Shown piece by piece: positions 10,468-21,692 of a DNA stretch of 64,000 nt. The notes under the pieces were generated by a model. It ran no database searches and was not told where the DNA came from. It was given only the letters and a program-made list of their open reading frames with translations. A program made the translations under genes and the position numbers. Each line of letters opens with the position of its first letter. Within the stretch, counting starts at the first letter, position 1. This DNA is from Ligula intestinalis. Its lineage: Eukaryota > Platyhelminthes > Cestoda > Diphyllobothriidea > Diphyllobothriidae. The stretch covers positions 15,343,998-15,407,997 of the forward strand of contig JAYGXS010000009.1 of NCBI GenBank assembly GCA_036362985.1. The letters run 5' to 3'.

Positions 10468-12636
10468 CCGGGTAGCCACAAGTGAGAGTTGGAAGCCAGC
10501 TAAGGACGCTAGGCGTAGCCACCCCCTGCAGGAGGAAGATGATGCAATCTGCCACAACCGTCACGTTGAGCCCCAACTGAACAAGCCATACCCTCCCCCC
10601 TCCCCTTTCACTAGTGATAAAAGAAAAGGATGACAGGAATTGAGGGGAACACTTTATTGACAGCAAGGGTACAAGCTGAAAACAATAGCATGAGTTTATC
10701 CAAACTTGCGGTCAGTTTCTGAATAACTCAAATGTAGCAATTAAAGGAAGTATTCGTCCGCTTGAGTAGGTACGTTTTTTGTTCACATCCGAATCGTCAG
10801 CCCGGTATCCATGAAGCGCATTTAGTCAGAATTCCGTTGCTGGAAAGGTATCGAGGAAGTGCTTACACTTTCGGTATAATAGTAAGCACTTTGCAGACCT
10901 TGGCGAGTAGGGCCACAGGGGCGCACATTAGGCACCCTTCGGTGAGCAGCAAAGCCGAAGCCACAGAGTCCGGTGGAGTTTTATGCGTATGTGGCTCATC
11001 TATGACAACAGTCCTGGTGGTTGGCCTTAAGTTGTTCAAAGTACCGAAGTGGAATTCGTGCATCAGGATGGTCTAATAGGTTAAAGCTAAAATGGAAGGC
11101 AAATTCTCGGTTAACAATTGGCAACTATAAAGTTGGCCGAGGTGCTTAGATGGCCCTAGCGACCGGAATTTGTCATAGGGGTACGGTGTTAATAGGGGAT
11201 TTTACGGTTAGGTCATATTACAAGAACAAAACAATAAATTTCAAAACTACAGCGTACGAAAGAAGGAAATAAAAGGAAACATTTACTTAAATAAACAATA
11301 ATTTAGGTGCGATAATTACAATGAAACATACAAGAGGCAGGAAAGAGGAACTATCCAAAAGTACGTGCAAACAGGCGTGCAAATACATCCACATTTATGG
11401 ATTCAATGAAACCTTGAACGATGGGCATTACCCCATTTTCTAAACCTCCAAATAACTTCTGTTGCATTTAGACAGATACTGTAGTACGATAAGCTGACAA
11501 GCAACCGTAGGTTATTCAAAAATTAAGTCAAATTAAGTAATAAGCGGAAGTAAAACTCATAAATCTAAAATTTACCACAGGAAGCTCAAGACTTCCAAGT
11601 TTTGAGGTGCTGTAATAAGCATACTTATATCTACTAAATTACATATAGTGGGTATATGACCACGGATAACATAACAGTTGTCAAACCTAGAATAAGATTC
11701 GATCAATGGGACAACACTTTTTTTCACCTGGCGTTTCGATATTCATCGTGGCGTCTTTATCAGAGACTTGAGCAGACAGCAATAACAGAAACGGGTAAAG
11801 TTTGTGCAGGGGTTTTCAGTATTCATAGGACACAGTCAATAATGCACTCGTATCAAGACAATTACCGACAATTGCCTTTTTTACGCCAACACAGGAGAGG
11901 CAGACGGCCGAGCAATCAGCATGCCCGAGTTCGACATGCGTGAAGAAAATCTTAGCAAGTCAGAGGCCGCATGTCGGTCAACAAGCTCTCATTGCACAAG
12001 AGGGCAATAACCGTTGATTGTCGTTAAACGTTTGCAGTAATGACTGCATCATATAAATACTGAAAATTCCTGTGCCTATGTTTCGCTTTTCGGCTATTGC
12101 TTTCTGCTCATGTCTCTGAGGAAGAATCCACGACGAATGTCCAAATGCCAGGCGAATAAAACGTGTTGTCCCAGCGATCGAATCTTCTCCATCTGAAAAA
12201 CTTCCTCGGACTCGCACGTTTCCTTGTATTGGCGGTTACTCAACCCTTTGGCCAGTCGTATCAACTCACTGCAGGTAAGAATAATGCAGGTACTGAAATG
12301 ACAACTATGCGATCTACTTAGGGCTGCTTAAATAGCTTTGCAGTGTGTGGCTGATTTTTTGCGTTGCCCTGCAGTCCAGGTCATAGGGTTAAACTTCAGG
12401 CAGCAAGTGACTTGATGGGTCGCCCAAGTGTGATTTGGACTAGAAAGATCGTTGTTGGCTTTGTCAGCGCAAATGATGTTATTTGCCATGTTTGTTAGTC
12501 AACAACGTACTGCAGCCTGCATGCTAGTTTGTTCGCAGTATGGATCACATGCCAATTTAGCAAATGCGCTTACGCACTTGTCAATCATGCACTTCTACTT
12601 ACATGCGCAAAAATAGTTCAATATTTGTCCGTTCAA
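10468..12636. repeat. Segmental direct duplication, copy 2
   Basis: Near-identical to 1-2169. Its right end joins directly to a diverged copy of the segment's own beginning (12637-12800): the gtgataaaa block at 147 in copy 1, 10614 here, recurs at 12639. This gives a local period of 2,025 bp and suggests a tandem array in the past. Contains the fold-back repeat 11696-12185. No gene. Confidence 0.95.
11696..12185. repeat. Fold-back repeat inside duplication copy 2
   Basis: Second copy of the inverted structure described at 1229-1718, with the same arms and spacer. Confidence 0.8.
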
Positions 12637-12800
12637 ATGTGATAAAAGGAAAGGATGACAGGGAGTTAAGAAGGACAATTTATTGACAGCACGGGTACAA
12701 ACTGGAGTCCGTAACGTATTGTGAGTTTATCCAAACTAGCGGCCAGTTTCTGAAAAACTCAATAAACAGCAATTAAAATGTTTTTCTAGGAAGTATTTTA
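12637..12800. repeat. Diverged start of a third duplication unit
   Basis: Matches about 145-275 of copy 1 with clear divergence: gtgataaaaggaaagg, tttattgacagca, gagtttatccaaact. Similarity fades near 12800. Confidence 0.75.
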
Positions 12801-13309
12801 CATATTTTACCTATTATGAATTAATTTTGTAGCTTCACGGCCAGTCATGCATACATACATAAAGATTTACCGAGCACAAACACATATCTACTTATCAAAA
12901 TAAAGCGGAACCCGACAATACCATGCGATCACCCTCAAATAAACATCCGTCCGTTTCCGGCCAGCTGCTCATCCTCAGACGTAAATGCAAGGTATTGTTT
13001 GAGGAGTTACTGGTGTGCAGATGAGAACAAGTTGGTATTTGGTCCACATCACAATTCGACGCCGTGAATGCGACTTCCCGAGCGTGAGGGTCAGAGTCGA
13101 TAAAATACCTCGAGTTAGGGCATGACTAAGTCGGCCTTCAATTTGACTGGCCGGTTTTTTTATGGTCAGGAACAAGACTCTGATTGGTAGGTATATGCAA
13201 ACCCACGAGAGAAGCAAAGCTTGGCAACGGGCGTCCGGAGCAGGGTCCATCACAGAGGGTTGAGTGACTTAAACCCAGCAAATCGGATCTTCAGACCATG
13301 GTTGTTTAG
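12801..13309. other. Stretch without recognised feature
   Basis: No gene, splice structure or repeat that I recognise. Confidence 0.5.
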
Positions 13310-13520
13310 TAGAGAGAAAGTCGGTTAAGACCACAGTAGAAGGAAGGGTGCATTGTTTAAACAAAGGAACGATGCACAAACGAAGAGTGATTTGAGTTGG
13401 ACAGCATACAACAAGCCAGGAGAGCCAGGCGAGTCCAAGTGGGGTTTTAGCAGCAGTTAGGCCAGTAGACAGAGAAAGAGAGAGAGACGGAGAGCGTTTA
13501 TTGGCTAGGTCGGCCTGTGA
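13310..13520. repeat. Dispersed repeat family B, copy 1
   Basis: Matches 59143-59300: agtcggt..g.ccacagtagaa, a cacaaaggaacg block and a gttggac..c..agcatac block. It is followed, as at the 59-60 kb locus, by family A, so the two may form one composite element. Confidence 0.6.
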
Positions 13521-13539
13521 TTGGTTGGACACCGTGTGG

Positions 13540-13965
13540 GTAGAATTCACCGTGGGCGGCCTGCGTCTCGCGCCAGTAAGCTTGGCGGCCGGTCTAGATG
13601 GATTGAGGCCACTAGAGGAAGGCCAGACGCCGGTCAGGCAATGACCCACTACAGCTCCATCCAAGGCGTTTGCGCAGACAGCCAAAAAAGTTGTCATTGC
13701 AGCTTGATTCTTAGTCCGCCAGTCGGCCACTACACTCCACACCATAAGACACGCACTGGACTGACTAGTCCACGGTCCGAGTTATCCCGTCACTTGGCGA
13801 CCCTCCAGGCCGGGGCTTTTACCGCATAATGATAGCTTTAAGCGCGTCAGATTGTTCATAAGGGGTTAGAGGAATGCGCTGGGGCTCGAACCCACTCTCG
13901 CCTCCCTACCACCATTATCATGCCATGGCCTAGCTGATCGGTGGCCTGATGTGGAGCAGGCGTTG
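13540..13965. repeat. Dispersed repeat family A, copy 2
   Basis: Shares blocks with 2430-2850 and 60215-60600: gtccgccagtcggccact, agttatcccgtcacttggcga, gataatgatag-like and a gctgatcggtggcctga block. On the minus strand it contains gtgggttcgagcc (near 13890), which resembles an RNA polymerase III B box. Confidence 0.65.
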
Positions 13966-14534
13966 TGGCTGACAGGGCCGGTGAACCTGTCTGCGCGCTC
14001 CGCAGCAAGATCCGCCCCCCCTGACACACTCGCCGGGATGTGCACAGCCGGGAGATTCGAAAGAACCATTGCCTTCTAGCACATGGTCCATTCATCAGCC
14101 ACTTTGCACGCAACACACGCTGGGCTGGTGGTGTGTCTGGTAAAAGCGTCAGTTTGCAGTGCTTAAACTCGAAGAAGCTGCGGGTGTGTATCATAAAGCA
14201 GGTTTTACAGTAAAATGAGAAGAGAGAACGGTTAAAAGAATTATCTTTCGGTGAACCGTACTGCCACCCACAACAAAGGACACGCCATGCACTTGATATC
14301 AAACTGAACCGGATGATACAGTGTGTGTGTATCAGGTTGCGTGAGTTCTACAAGCCTAACGTTTGTGGCAAAAGAGACGAATTTCACTGGACAGTAAATG
14401 CCCACGATATTGCAGTTTTCCGACAGGCCAGTCCGATAACAGCGTCCCGGTTCACCACAATTAGACTCTATCTCCTACATTCTCTTTGAATGTGGAGACT
14501 CGTTGGAATCGACGTTGTAACTTACCATACTAGC
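13966..14534. other. Stretch without recognised feature
   Basis: Moderately GC-rich at the left. A 148-codon minus frame covers 13856-14302 but shows no known domain, and its left part overlaps repeat family A. Confidence 0.45.
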
Positions 14535-14780
14535 AGCTCAGAAGAAGAAGCGATCACTGGAACAAGAGGTTTATTGTCCTGACGTTTCGGATTCCTTCGG
14601 AAATCCTTAATCAAAGGCTATAGTACAAAAGTCTGCGACAAACTTATCTGAGACTTATCTGCGCATGTCTCAGATTGTTCTAGTATTACCTATGATTAAG
14701 GGTTCTCGAACGAATCCGAAACGTCAGAACAATTAACCTCTTGTTCCAGTGATCGCTCTTTCTTATTCTGAACTGCTTCC
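14535..14780. repeat. Fold-back element with hammerhead-like relics
   Basis: The left arm (14535-14592) and right arm (14715-14775) are inverted copies: gcgatcactggaacaagagg against cctcttgttccagtgatcgc, and gacgtttcggattc against gaatccgaaacgtc. Read outward, each arm contains CCGAAACGTC, the 3' half of a hammerhead core. On the minus strand it is preceded by a strong hairpin (GGATTTCC-GAA-GGAATCC, like stem II) and a degenerate TTGATTA where CTGATGA would be expected. It belongs to the family at 1229-1718, 21574-21692 and 62545-62640. Confidence 0.65.
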
Positions 14781-17039
14781 TGGAACTCGCATATTCTCCT
14801 CTAGTGGCATAATAACAGCTTAAGTACTAAAGAGAGTCTGATGGCAGCATGTGTATATTTCACAAGTGTCGACGAGTTTCAAAACAAATATGCATTTACA
14901 ATTATTCTCTACGCCTATAGACCTTAAATATACTAATATATACCGCGAACAGCAATTTATTTCTCAGGAGATTAAAAAGCTAAACTCGTTGGTATCGTTA
15001 ACAGTTATTTTCTCAAGATAGCTAACTATTGGCCTATAAATAAAAAGGCTGCGTACATTAGAATTCATTTCCTTTACTTTATCTGCGCACAATCTACTAA
15101 GTTTGTTTCGACAGTGCCTTCTTGACGCTAAGAACTGCAGTTTAGCGAGGACTGAATACAAAATTCCGAAATTTCTGAAAGATTAAATATTAGTCGCATA
15201 CCGGCATTAACGCATGCATGTAAACTAGGAAATAATATTGCATAACCTTCGGAAACTTTTTTTACTTAAAATAAGTGCCGAAAGTACTAATTGTTTGTAA
15301 AGAAAAATAAAAGTTTCTTAAAATTTCTCCAGTTCCGGAGACATATAAAACAGCTGTAAATTGACACAATAAAGTTAAATCTTCCCGTAAGTTGAATGGA
15401 TAACCTTACCACTTTCTTTACACAAAAAGAACCTTTCATAAACAAATATTTTTTAAGTAGTGTTGTTATTTTATTACAATAACTACAGATTGCCCTCTAA
15501 ATTCCGTCAAATTTTAGACAATTTCTTGCATTTTAAAGCATTATTTCACAAACGTGGATTCCATGCGATGTTGATTTTAAAGCTTTTGATATGAGATATC
15601 TAAAAATAGCATTTGATAGTTCTTATGAAGACGACCATGTTCGCCATATATAGAAATTCCTCCAAACATCAAAACAAATTGTCGAGCAAAAAGAACCTCC
15701 GCAACAAACGGCTGGTATTGTTATGCCTAAGATCCACAGAAAATAGTCTTTATTATATGCTACCTTAAAAATGTCATAGGGAGACACTCAACTGACCATT
15801 AACCGCCCACCTTAACGTTTTCTAAGCTAATGTGACAGTAAAAAGGGTGAATTTCAACAAGTTTTTTTAAAACTTCTTAAAGATAAATTATGCAATTTCG
15901 CTGAAGAAAAAACTCACTTTTCTCTTCATAACTGAGTATTGTTCATCATAGTTCAGACTCCGTTCTAACCTTGCTAGTGCAAATAAACCGTGGCATTCTT
16001 ATTTTTATCTAATTTCCGTCTCTGCATTATGGCAAGGGCTGCATGCAAAACCGTCAACGTTGTACAAAAGCCCTCGTTGCTCGTAGAGCGTTTACCCCAC
16101 GGACGCACAATTGACATAGCATTAAAGGAACAATGCATCCTAAAAGGAAAGCATATTTGGATTTACAAATTATAATTGATTAAGTGAGAACTAATATGTT
16201 TTGCGTAACACTGTCAAGGGAGTGTACGACAGGTCAATTACTTAAGGAATGAGCAAGAATGCGGTTGTTGCTGCGGAAAGTCGACTATCAGTTAAAACCT
16301 TACTTGTGCTCAAGCCACTGCATCAACCTGTTTGGAGCAAAGCTTGGACGAACTGTCACGTGCAAAACCGGGAGTTATTGGTTGCTCAAAAACCAGTCTG
16401 GGCGCTCGACCAACACAAAGTTTTATCAAGTGACCTTCAACAACTGCATCAATAGTGGGCATCTGTCCGCGTTTGTTGGTCTGCGTCATCCGTACAGCAC
16501 CAAAAAGCAACCCAGCATAACCAGCATGCTCTTCCGATCACTTCCGTGGAGGACAAGGAATCTTGTAAGCGCATATTCCTATCAGTCATGCATATTGTAA
16601 ATAAAAGGTGCGTGGCTAACCACTAAGATATTGTTACAGTATAGAAAACACCATGCTTCTATGCTTTGCTATTTCTGGAACATGTCATGTCCTTTGTTAG
16701 ACTGGAGAAGTTCTGTAACTTCCAAACTATAGCTGGATACGGTAGCAATTACATAGTAAGCCTGCAGACGGTAAAAGGCAGTACATTGCAAGATAAAGGT
16801 ATGGTAACCACTTAGCTAATCATGCAGAAAGACAATACCTGGAGCTTTGCGTTGTCTATCGAAAGCTACACCCTGTGACTATATGTTTCTAATAAGACCC
16901 AGGTACAGGTTTATAGTTTAGGTGCTTGATCTGCCAACCCGCACATTGGACGCATGGGCCGCAGACAAATAGGGGTATCTTACAAAATCACTATTGCTAT
17001 TTTTGATTCTTTTATGATAGTCTAGTTTTCCTAACCACA
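14781..17039. other. AT-rich stretch without recognised gene
   Basis: Low-complexity AT-rich DNA. The open frames at 15990-16600 have no known domain, no convincing splice signals and overlap each other. Confidence 0.5.
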
Positions 17040-18800
17040 GCAGCAAATGTACTTTATTAATTACACATTGTTATAATCTAGCTGGTTGTAACTTCATTAT
17101 GCAGTTTATACACGAATGAACCTGTTAGCTTACGCAGTCAAGTCTCTCAGCTAGATTTTCTTAAGCTTTGATAGTGAAGTCTAATCCTCAAAACCTAGTC
17201 TTAGCTTTTAGCCTATTGCAATCTCATCAACACTAGTACCGTACTTGTATAGCGATAAGCTCATACCTCCACCTATTATACTAAATTGATAAAATACGAT
17301 GCATGTCTTTGTACTGAACTTTGAATACTGTAATAGAAATTACCACTATCACTATTACTACCAGCATCACTTATATTTCCCTATTCCTGCTGCACTCAGT
17401 CAACTATTGACATAATTTTAAGAATATACTACTACAATACACTACCCAACCATGATTACTAGAATTTAAACTATTAGCAGTGGCATATAACCTCTAGCAG
17501 CAGTATTCAGGTCCAAACTTCGTAAAAATGTGGCATCAGCAGTTAAATTGCTTTACTAGTTATACCAAATTTAAATCTAGCTAGCCTTAAAGTCTAACTG
17601 GCTATAACCTCATAATTCAGTTTAGGCACAATTAGATCTCCTCAATTAGGCAGTTGGGTCTCTAAGTTTAGATTTGTTCAGCTGTGGTAGTGTAGTCTAG
17701 TCCTCAATCCCTAGTCTATGCATCTAGCCTATTGAGGTCACAGCAACCTGCTGTCCTCTTTTACCGTGCTTGTAGCGCACCTATTTAGAAAGAAAATGGT
17801 CTGACCTCCAACAAATGGCAGCGTCCTTGCTAGCACCAGTACTGCTACACTTCTTGTTGAGATTGTGAGTATCTGAGCCCAGTGGCGACTTAAATAAGCG
17901 TCATTGTCAAACGTAATGCAGAACAAAATAGTACTAGAAATGCTATCAATCAGCTGCACCCCTACTTAGCAGTCTTAGAAATATCAGTAGCAGTACCAGC
18001 CTTCGTCTCCAAGACTCTGTTTTGACAGTTACTGAAGTTGGGTATTTACTTGGAATACCTTAAACCCCCATTCGCACAATGTTCCGGGATCAATGGAATA
18101 CGATCACAGTTTCCGAAAAGTCCAAGCTATAGATAGATACTGTGCTAGATATGTAGTTGGGCTATAGACGGCAAACTGCATGATATAAATGCCTGGTAAG
18201 ACTGGTACATTACTTTACAAATGCCCTATGATTATCCAAATACTAATCACTTTTTCCTCCTCACACAGATTGTGAGTGCATATTGGGTGCGACTCCTTAA
18301 AAGGCACACACAATAAATACTTAAAGTATACTATCTATTGCTCTTACCATACATTATTAATCGAAACTAGCACTCGTAGTATAGGCACGTACCTATAGCA
18401 GCAGCATATTATTATCTAAAATGACAACCTGATGGATAGAGTTGATAGGGCGGAAACCAAGACAAACGCTCTTCTGCTCAGGGCCCAAAGCATGTTCTTA
18501 CTCGAAATAGTTTAAACCCAGAATCACACTCCTTGTTGAGACAAGAGGCATGAGCCCCCCAATGTTAACTTAAATCCAGCGTCACTTCTGACAAATTTTA
18601 GCGTCAGAGATAGTACTGATTGTGAGACTTAACTTCATCGTAGCCAGTTGTAATTGGACACAGTAGTAGCCGCATCAGTTTCGGCTTCCTTGGGTCTGTC
18701 TTCACACCTACTATGGGTGAGTGCCAGCGCAAAAGTCTACTATCACTTTAAGACTAAATTAGGCGGCGTATTGGCAAGCATTTAATACAGCAGCCCACGC
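17040..18800. repeat. Eroded direct repeats
   Basis: Several colinear but heavily diverged blocks recur: agt.agtct.tcctcaa..cctagtcta (17180, 17690), ctcta.cagcagca.tatt (17490, 18395) and cttgttgaga..gtga.tta.ctta (17850, 18528). The offsets differ (about 510, 900 and 680 bp), so it is an old, indel-rich array rather than a regular satellite. No gene seen. Confidence 0.45.
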
Positions 18801-18955
18801 CCGACCCGTCTAGTCTCTTCGAGACTCATGGGAGAAGGTAAAGAGTGCGGAGCCGCTAACTACGTCCTCTTTCACTTTAGACTAACCCCTGAGGCGGTCA
18901 CCTCATGTAACAACCTGTTGGTTCAGTTGGTGGACTTCATCGAAACCGATGATCA

Positions 18956-18974
18956 AACACACACACACACACAC
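18956..18974. repeat. (AC)n microsatellite
   Basis: About nine AC units. Confidence 0.9.
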
Positions 18975-19534
18975 TTAAGTCCTTATATAACTGACACTAG
19001 TGTAAGAAAAAATATAAAAATACAATAAGGAGAGAGTAATAAATATGTTACATACTACTTTTTCGAGGATTGGCCTTTAACGTTCAAAATAGCAGTAAGT
19101 TGGAAGGGCATAGAGAAAGCCAAATTGTCAATGGTGGTTTGGTTTATACAAACTTCTACTTCTACTCCACTGACATGTGTTTCGCTGGCTTGTCCCATTC
19201 TGTCTTGATTAAGGCAGAGATTTTCAGTCCGACGCTGTCATACCCCCCTTACTGCTATTATGACTTCGCCGGAATCGGCCTGGCAGGCGGTCATGCGTTG
19301 GGGACTTCTGACCACAACATGAACTTTGTTTAGTTCGGAAGCCTATTCGATCGGTGTTCGCACATTCCTGACTGAATATATGCCCGATTAGCAGTGACAG
19401 CAAATGGCAGGTGGCGAGGTGCTGATTAACTGTGGTTAGATGAAGTGCTTATGACACATCTGATAGACACCAGTGGTGGACCAACTGCGCCGTCTGTGAG
19501 TGCGTTTGTTTGTGTTGTCCAACCAGCAGGTGTT

Positions 19535-19592
19535 CAGGGTTATGCTTGCCTGATGAAGGCTAATAAGCTCGAAACAGTTCTGTATCATGTTA
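19535..19592 (+). ncRNA. Hammerhead-like motif, satellite unit 1
   Basis: CTGATGA at 19550-19556, stem II AGGCT-AATA-AGCTC with one mismatch at its base, GAAA at 19571-19574, then ACAG-TT-CTGT as a short stem III, and GGGT..ATG / CAT..ACCC as a possible interrupted stem I. The base pairs of stem I next to the core are poor, so cleavage is uncertain. The stem-II sequence GGCTAATAAGC is the same as in the short element at 24268-24449. Confidence 0.55.
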
Positions 19593-19903
19593 CCCCCAAA
19601 TGCGGTCATACCCCCATATACTGCTTTTATGACTTGGCCGGAATCGGCCTGGCAGGTGGTCACCCGTTGGGGACCTCTGACCACAACATGAACTTTGTTT
19701 AGTTCGGAAGCCTATTCGATCGGTGTTCACACATTCCTGACTGAATATATGCCCGATCAGCAGTGACAGCAAATGGCAGGTGGCGAGGCGCTGATTAACT
19801 GTGGTTAGATGAAGTGCTTATGACCCATCTGATAGACACCAGTGGTGGACCAACTGCGCCGTCTGCGAGTGTGTTTGTTTATGTTGTCCGACCAGCAGGT
19901 GTT

Positions 19904-19961
19904 CAGGGTTATGCTTGCCTGATGAAGGCTAATAAGCTCGAAACAGTTCTGTATCAAGTTA
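19904..19961 (+). ncRNA. Hammerhead-like motif, satellite unit 2
   Basis: Identical core to unit 1 (CTGATGA 19919-19925, GAAA 19940-19943), with one change in the 3' strand of stem I (CAAG instead of CATG). Two units in tandem would allow a dimeric ribozyme, which compensates for a short stem III in other satellites. Confidence 0.55.
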
Positions 19962-20110
19962 CCCCCAAATGCGGTCATACCCCCATATGCTGTTATTATG
20001 ACTTGGCCGGAATCGGCCTGGCAGGTGGTCACCCGTTGCGGACCTCTGACCACCACATGAACTTTGTTTAGTTCGGAAGTCTATTCGATCGGTGTTCGCA
20101 CATTCCTGAG

Positions 20111-20112
<2 letters not shown>

Positions 20113-20155
<43 letters not shown>
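20113..20155. repeat. (AT)n microsatellite at the end of the satellite
   Basis: About 21 AT units placed exactly where the other units read gaatatatgcccg, so it grew from the unit's own atatat and ends the array. Confidence 0.95.
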
Positions 20156-20158
<3 letters not shown>

Positions 20159-20884
20159 GCAGACGGTCATAGTTATCGGTACGGTCAATCATTTTATGAC
20201 TTAAAACTTCCCACATAGGCAAATACTAATTTTACATCTGAAATTAGTTCTTGTTTCTGAAACGAAATACGATCCCTTGAACTTGATATCACTTCCATTT
20301 GAGCGACTCCGGACTGAACTTTTACGTTCTGGAAAGGGAATGTCTTACATTTTTATTACTTATTTTGCAGTTTGCCCATAGCATAATGCATATTAATAAA
20401 AAGTTTGGTTCTGTCATACTTTATAGCATAGGAAATTTCTTTGATATAAAATTGCTTGCGATTTAGCCAAAATTAGTGCCCATTTTTCTCCATTGCCTTA
20501 TCTAAAAGGGCATCTTTTCCGAGTCAAAAGCCTTTTTAATTATTAAATCCCCTTAGTTGAACAGAATAACCTGGCCAAATGTATGCTAAAGTACCAAGTT
20601 AAATATTGTCATGACTTTTGCGTGAAACACTCGGCGTACTGCAAATTATGCATAAGTGGTAAGTATAATGCACATCACGTATATTTCTACATAATTAAGA
20701 TATAGTAAAAAAATTTTTACCTCAAGAGCATTGACCTATCTTTCACCCAATAATGCTGACCAAAAAAACCTAGCCTTCATTTTCAGTATGGCAAGTGCCA
20801 CAATCTGCGGAAGACTGGTAATTCCTCGCAAATCAACACTAAGTAGGATTGTTGAGCTGATTTTCGTGTAGCCTACACTCAAGT
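20156..20884. other. AT-rich stretch without recognised feature
   Basis: No gene or recognisable repeat. Confidence 0.5.
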
Positions 20885-21020
20885 CTTTTCAGTCACGTCC
20901 GGATGCCCGCTTTTTAATGAGCTTCTTTCTGACCACTGACAGAAAGAATATTCTGTAAAAAAACGGCCACTTAATTAATATTTTTTTATCACTTATGTTG
21001 ACTGCCTTTATAAATTAAAA
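20885..21020. repeat. Dispersed repeat family G, copy 1
   Basis: Blocks cagtcacgtc.ggatgcc.gctttt, gagcttctttctgac and aaaacggccacttaatta match copies at 55943, 58825, 60655, 61530 and 63083. Confidence 0.7.
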
Positions 21021-21173
21021 TATATTGTATAAAAAAGATACAACAAAATATTCTTACCTGTACGCCTTAAGTAGCACATTACGCAGCGATTTCATCGTGC
21101 TCTCCGATTACAAGTCTCTTACTACGTATTAAGGTCAAACTCTGACAAGTTTAACACTTAGGAGCTTCGCCGA

Positions 21174-21300
21174 GGGGAATTTATCTCACAGTTCTCCTCG
21201 GACATCCGTCCTATCGATGGGTCACGCAATAAGAAGGCTGATGCACTATCCAGACCCTCAAATTGCGCATGTGCAACTAACTCCCGGGATGGATGTCTTA
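21174..21300 (+). pseudogene. gypsy RNase H C-terminal end
   Basis: EFISQFSSDIRPIDGSRNKK, directly followed by ADALSRP, is the diagnostic end of the Ty3/gypsy RNase H domain (G-S-x-N-x-x-ADALSR). The frame is open here only as a short remnant; the reverse transcriptase that should precede it is absent. The region after it to about 21450 still reads GVDVSGLPLQELPLTT-like linker sequence in another frame. Confidence 0.85.
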
Positions 21301-21573
21301 AAACATCGTATCGGTTCACCCTTTGGCGTGGATGTTTCCGGACTCCCACTACAGGAACTGCCACTGACCACTGTCGAGGGAACCATTATCTGACGTCTTT
21401 ATGCTACTCCAACGCCTATTTGCGCCTCCATCCCTTTGCCGCTATGTTTTCTCCCCTCTGGAAGTCAGTTACTAAAAAGCTGGCTTATGATCACTTCATC
21501 TGTCTTGCAGTGCACAAGGACTTCTAAGCTTGGTCGAAGTCTTTGCTCAGCTGGCAACAATGCAATGCAAGAT

Positions 21574-21692
21574 GAATCCACGACGGATGACGAAACGTCA
21601 GGCGAGTTAACGTATTGTCCCAGCGATCGAGTCTTCTTCTTCTCAATTGCTTCCTGGGACTCGCATGTTTGCTTGTATTGGCAATGCAAGAT
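21574..21692. mobile_element. Short retroposed element with 12-bp target site duplication
   Basis: gcaatgcaagat occurs at 21562-21573 and again at 21681-21692 and brackets ~107 bp of foreign sequence inside the gypsy integrase region. The insert contains GACGAAACGTCAGG, gtcccagcgatcga and ggactcgcatgtttgcttgtattg-like blocks shared with the fold-back elements at 1229-1718 and 14535-14780. The gypsy reading frame resumes directly after the duplication. It is the cleanest single copy of this family in the window and defines both its ends. Confidence 0.85.

Larger units (their letters stand above)
19235..20112 (+). repeat. 369-bp satellite array with hammerhead-like core
   Basis: The marker gtttagttcggaag occurs at 19328, 19697 and 20066, exactly 369 bp apart each time. 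Units 19328-19696 and 19697-20065 are highly similar; a partial unit precedes them from about 19235 and another begins at 20066. Each full unit holds one hammerhead-like core and a GGCCG-GAAT-CGGCC hairpin. The partial first unit matches only downstream of the core. Tandem repeats of a few hundred bp with one hammerhead per unit are the known layout of ribozyme satellites and animal retrozymes. Confidence 0.9.

Noticed and set aside
1..12636. Reading the 10.5-kb-spaced direct repeats as LTRs of one retrotransposon
   Set aside because: No TG...CA ends, primer site or polypurine tract; the interior holds minus-strand LINE and Penelope fragments rather than gag-pol; copy 2 continues into a tandem unit.
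14085..14100. CTGATGA on the minus strand
   Set aside because: Followed by no hairpin and no GAAA; stems cannot be drawn.
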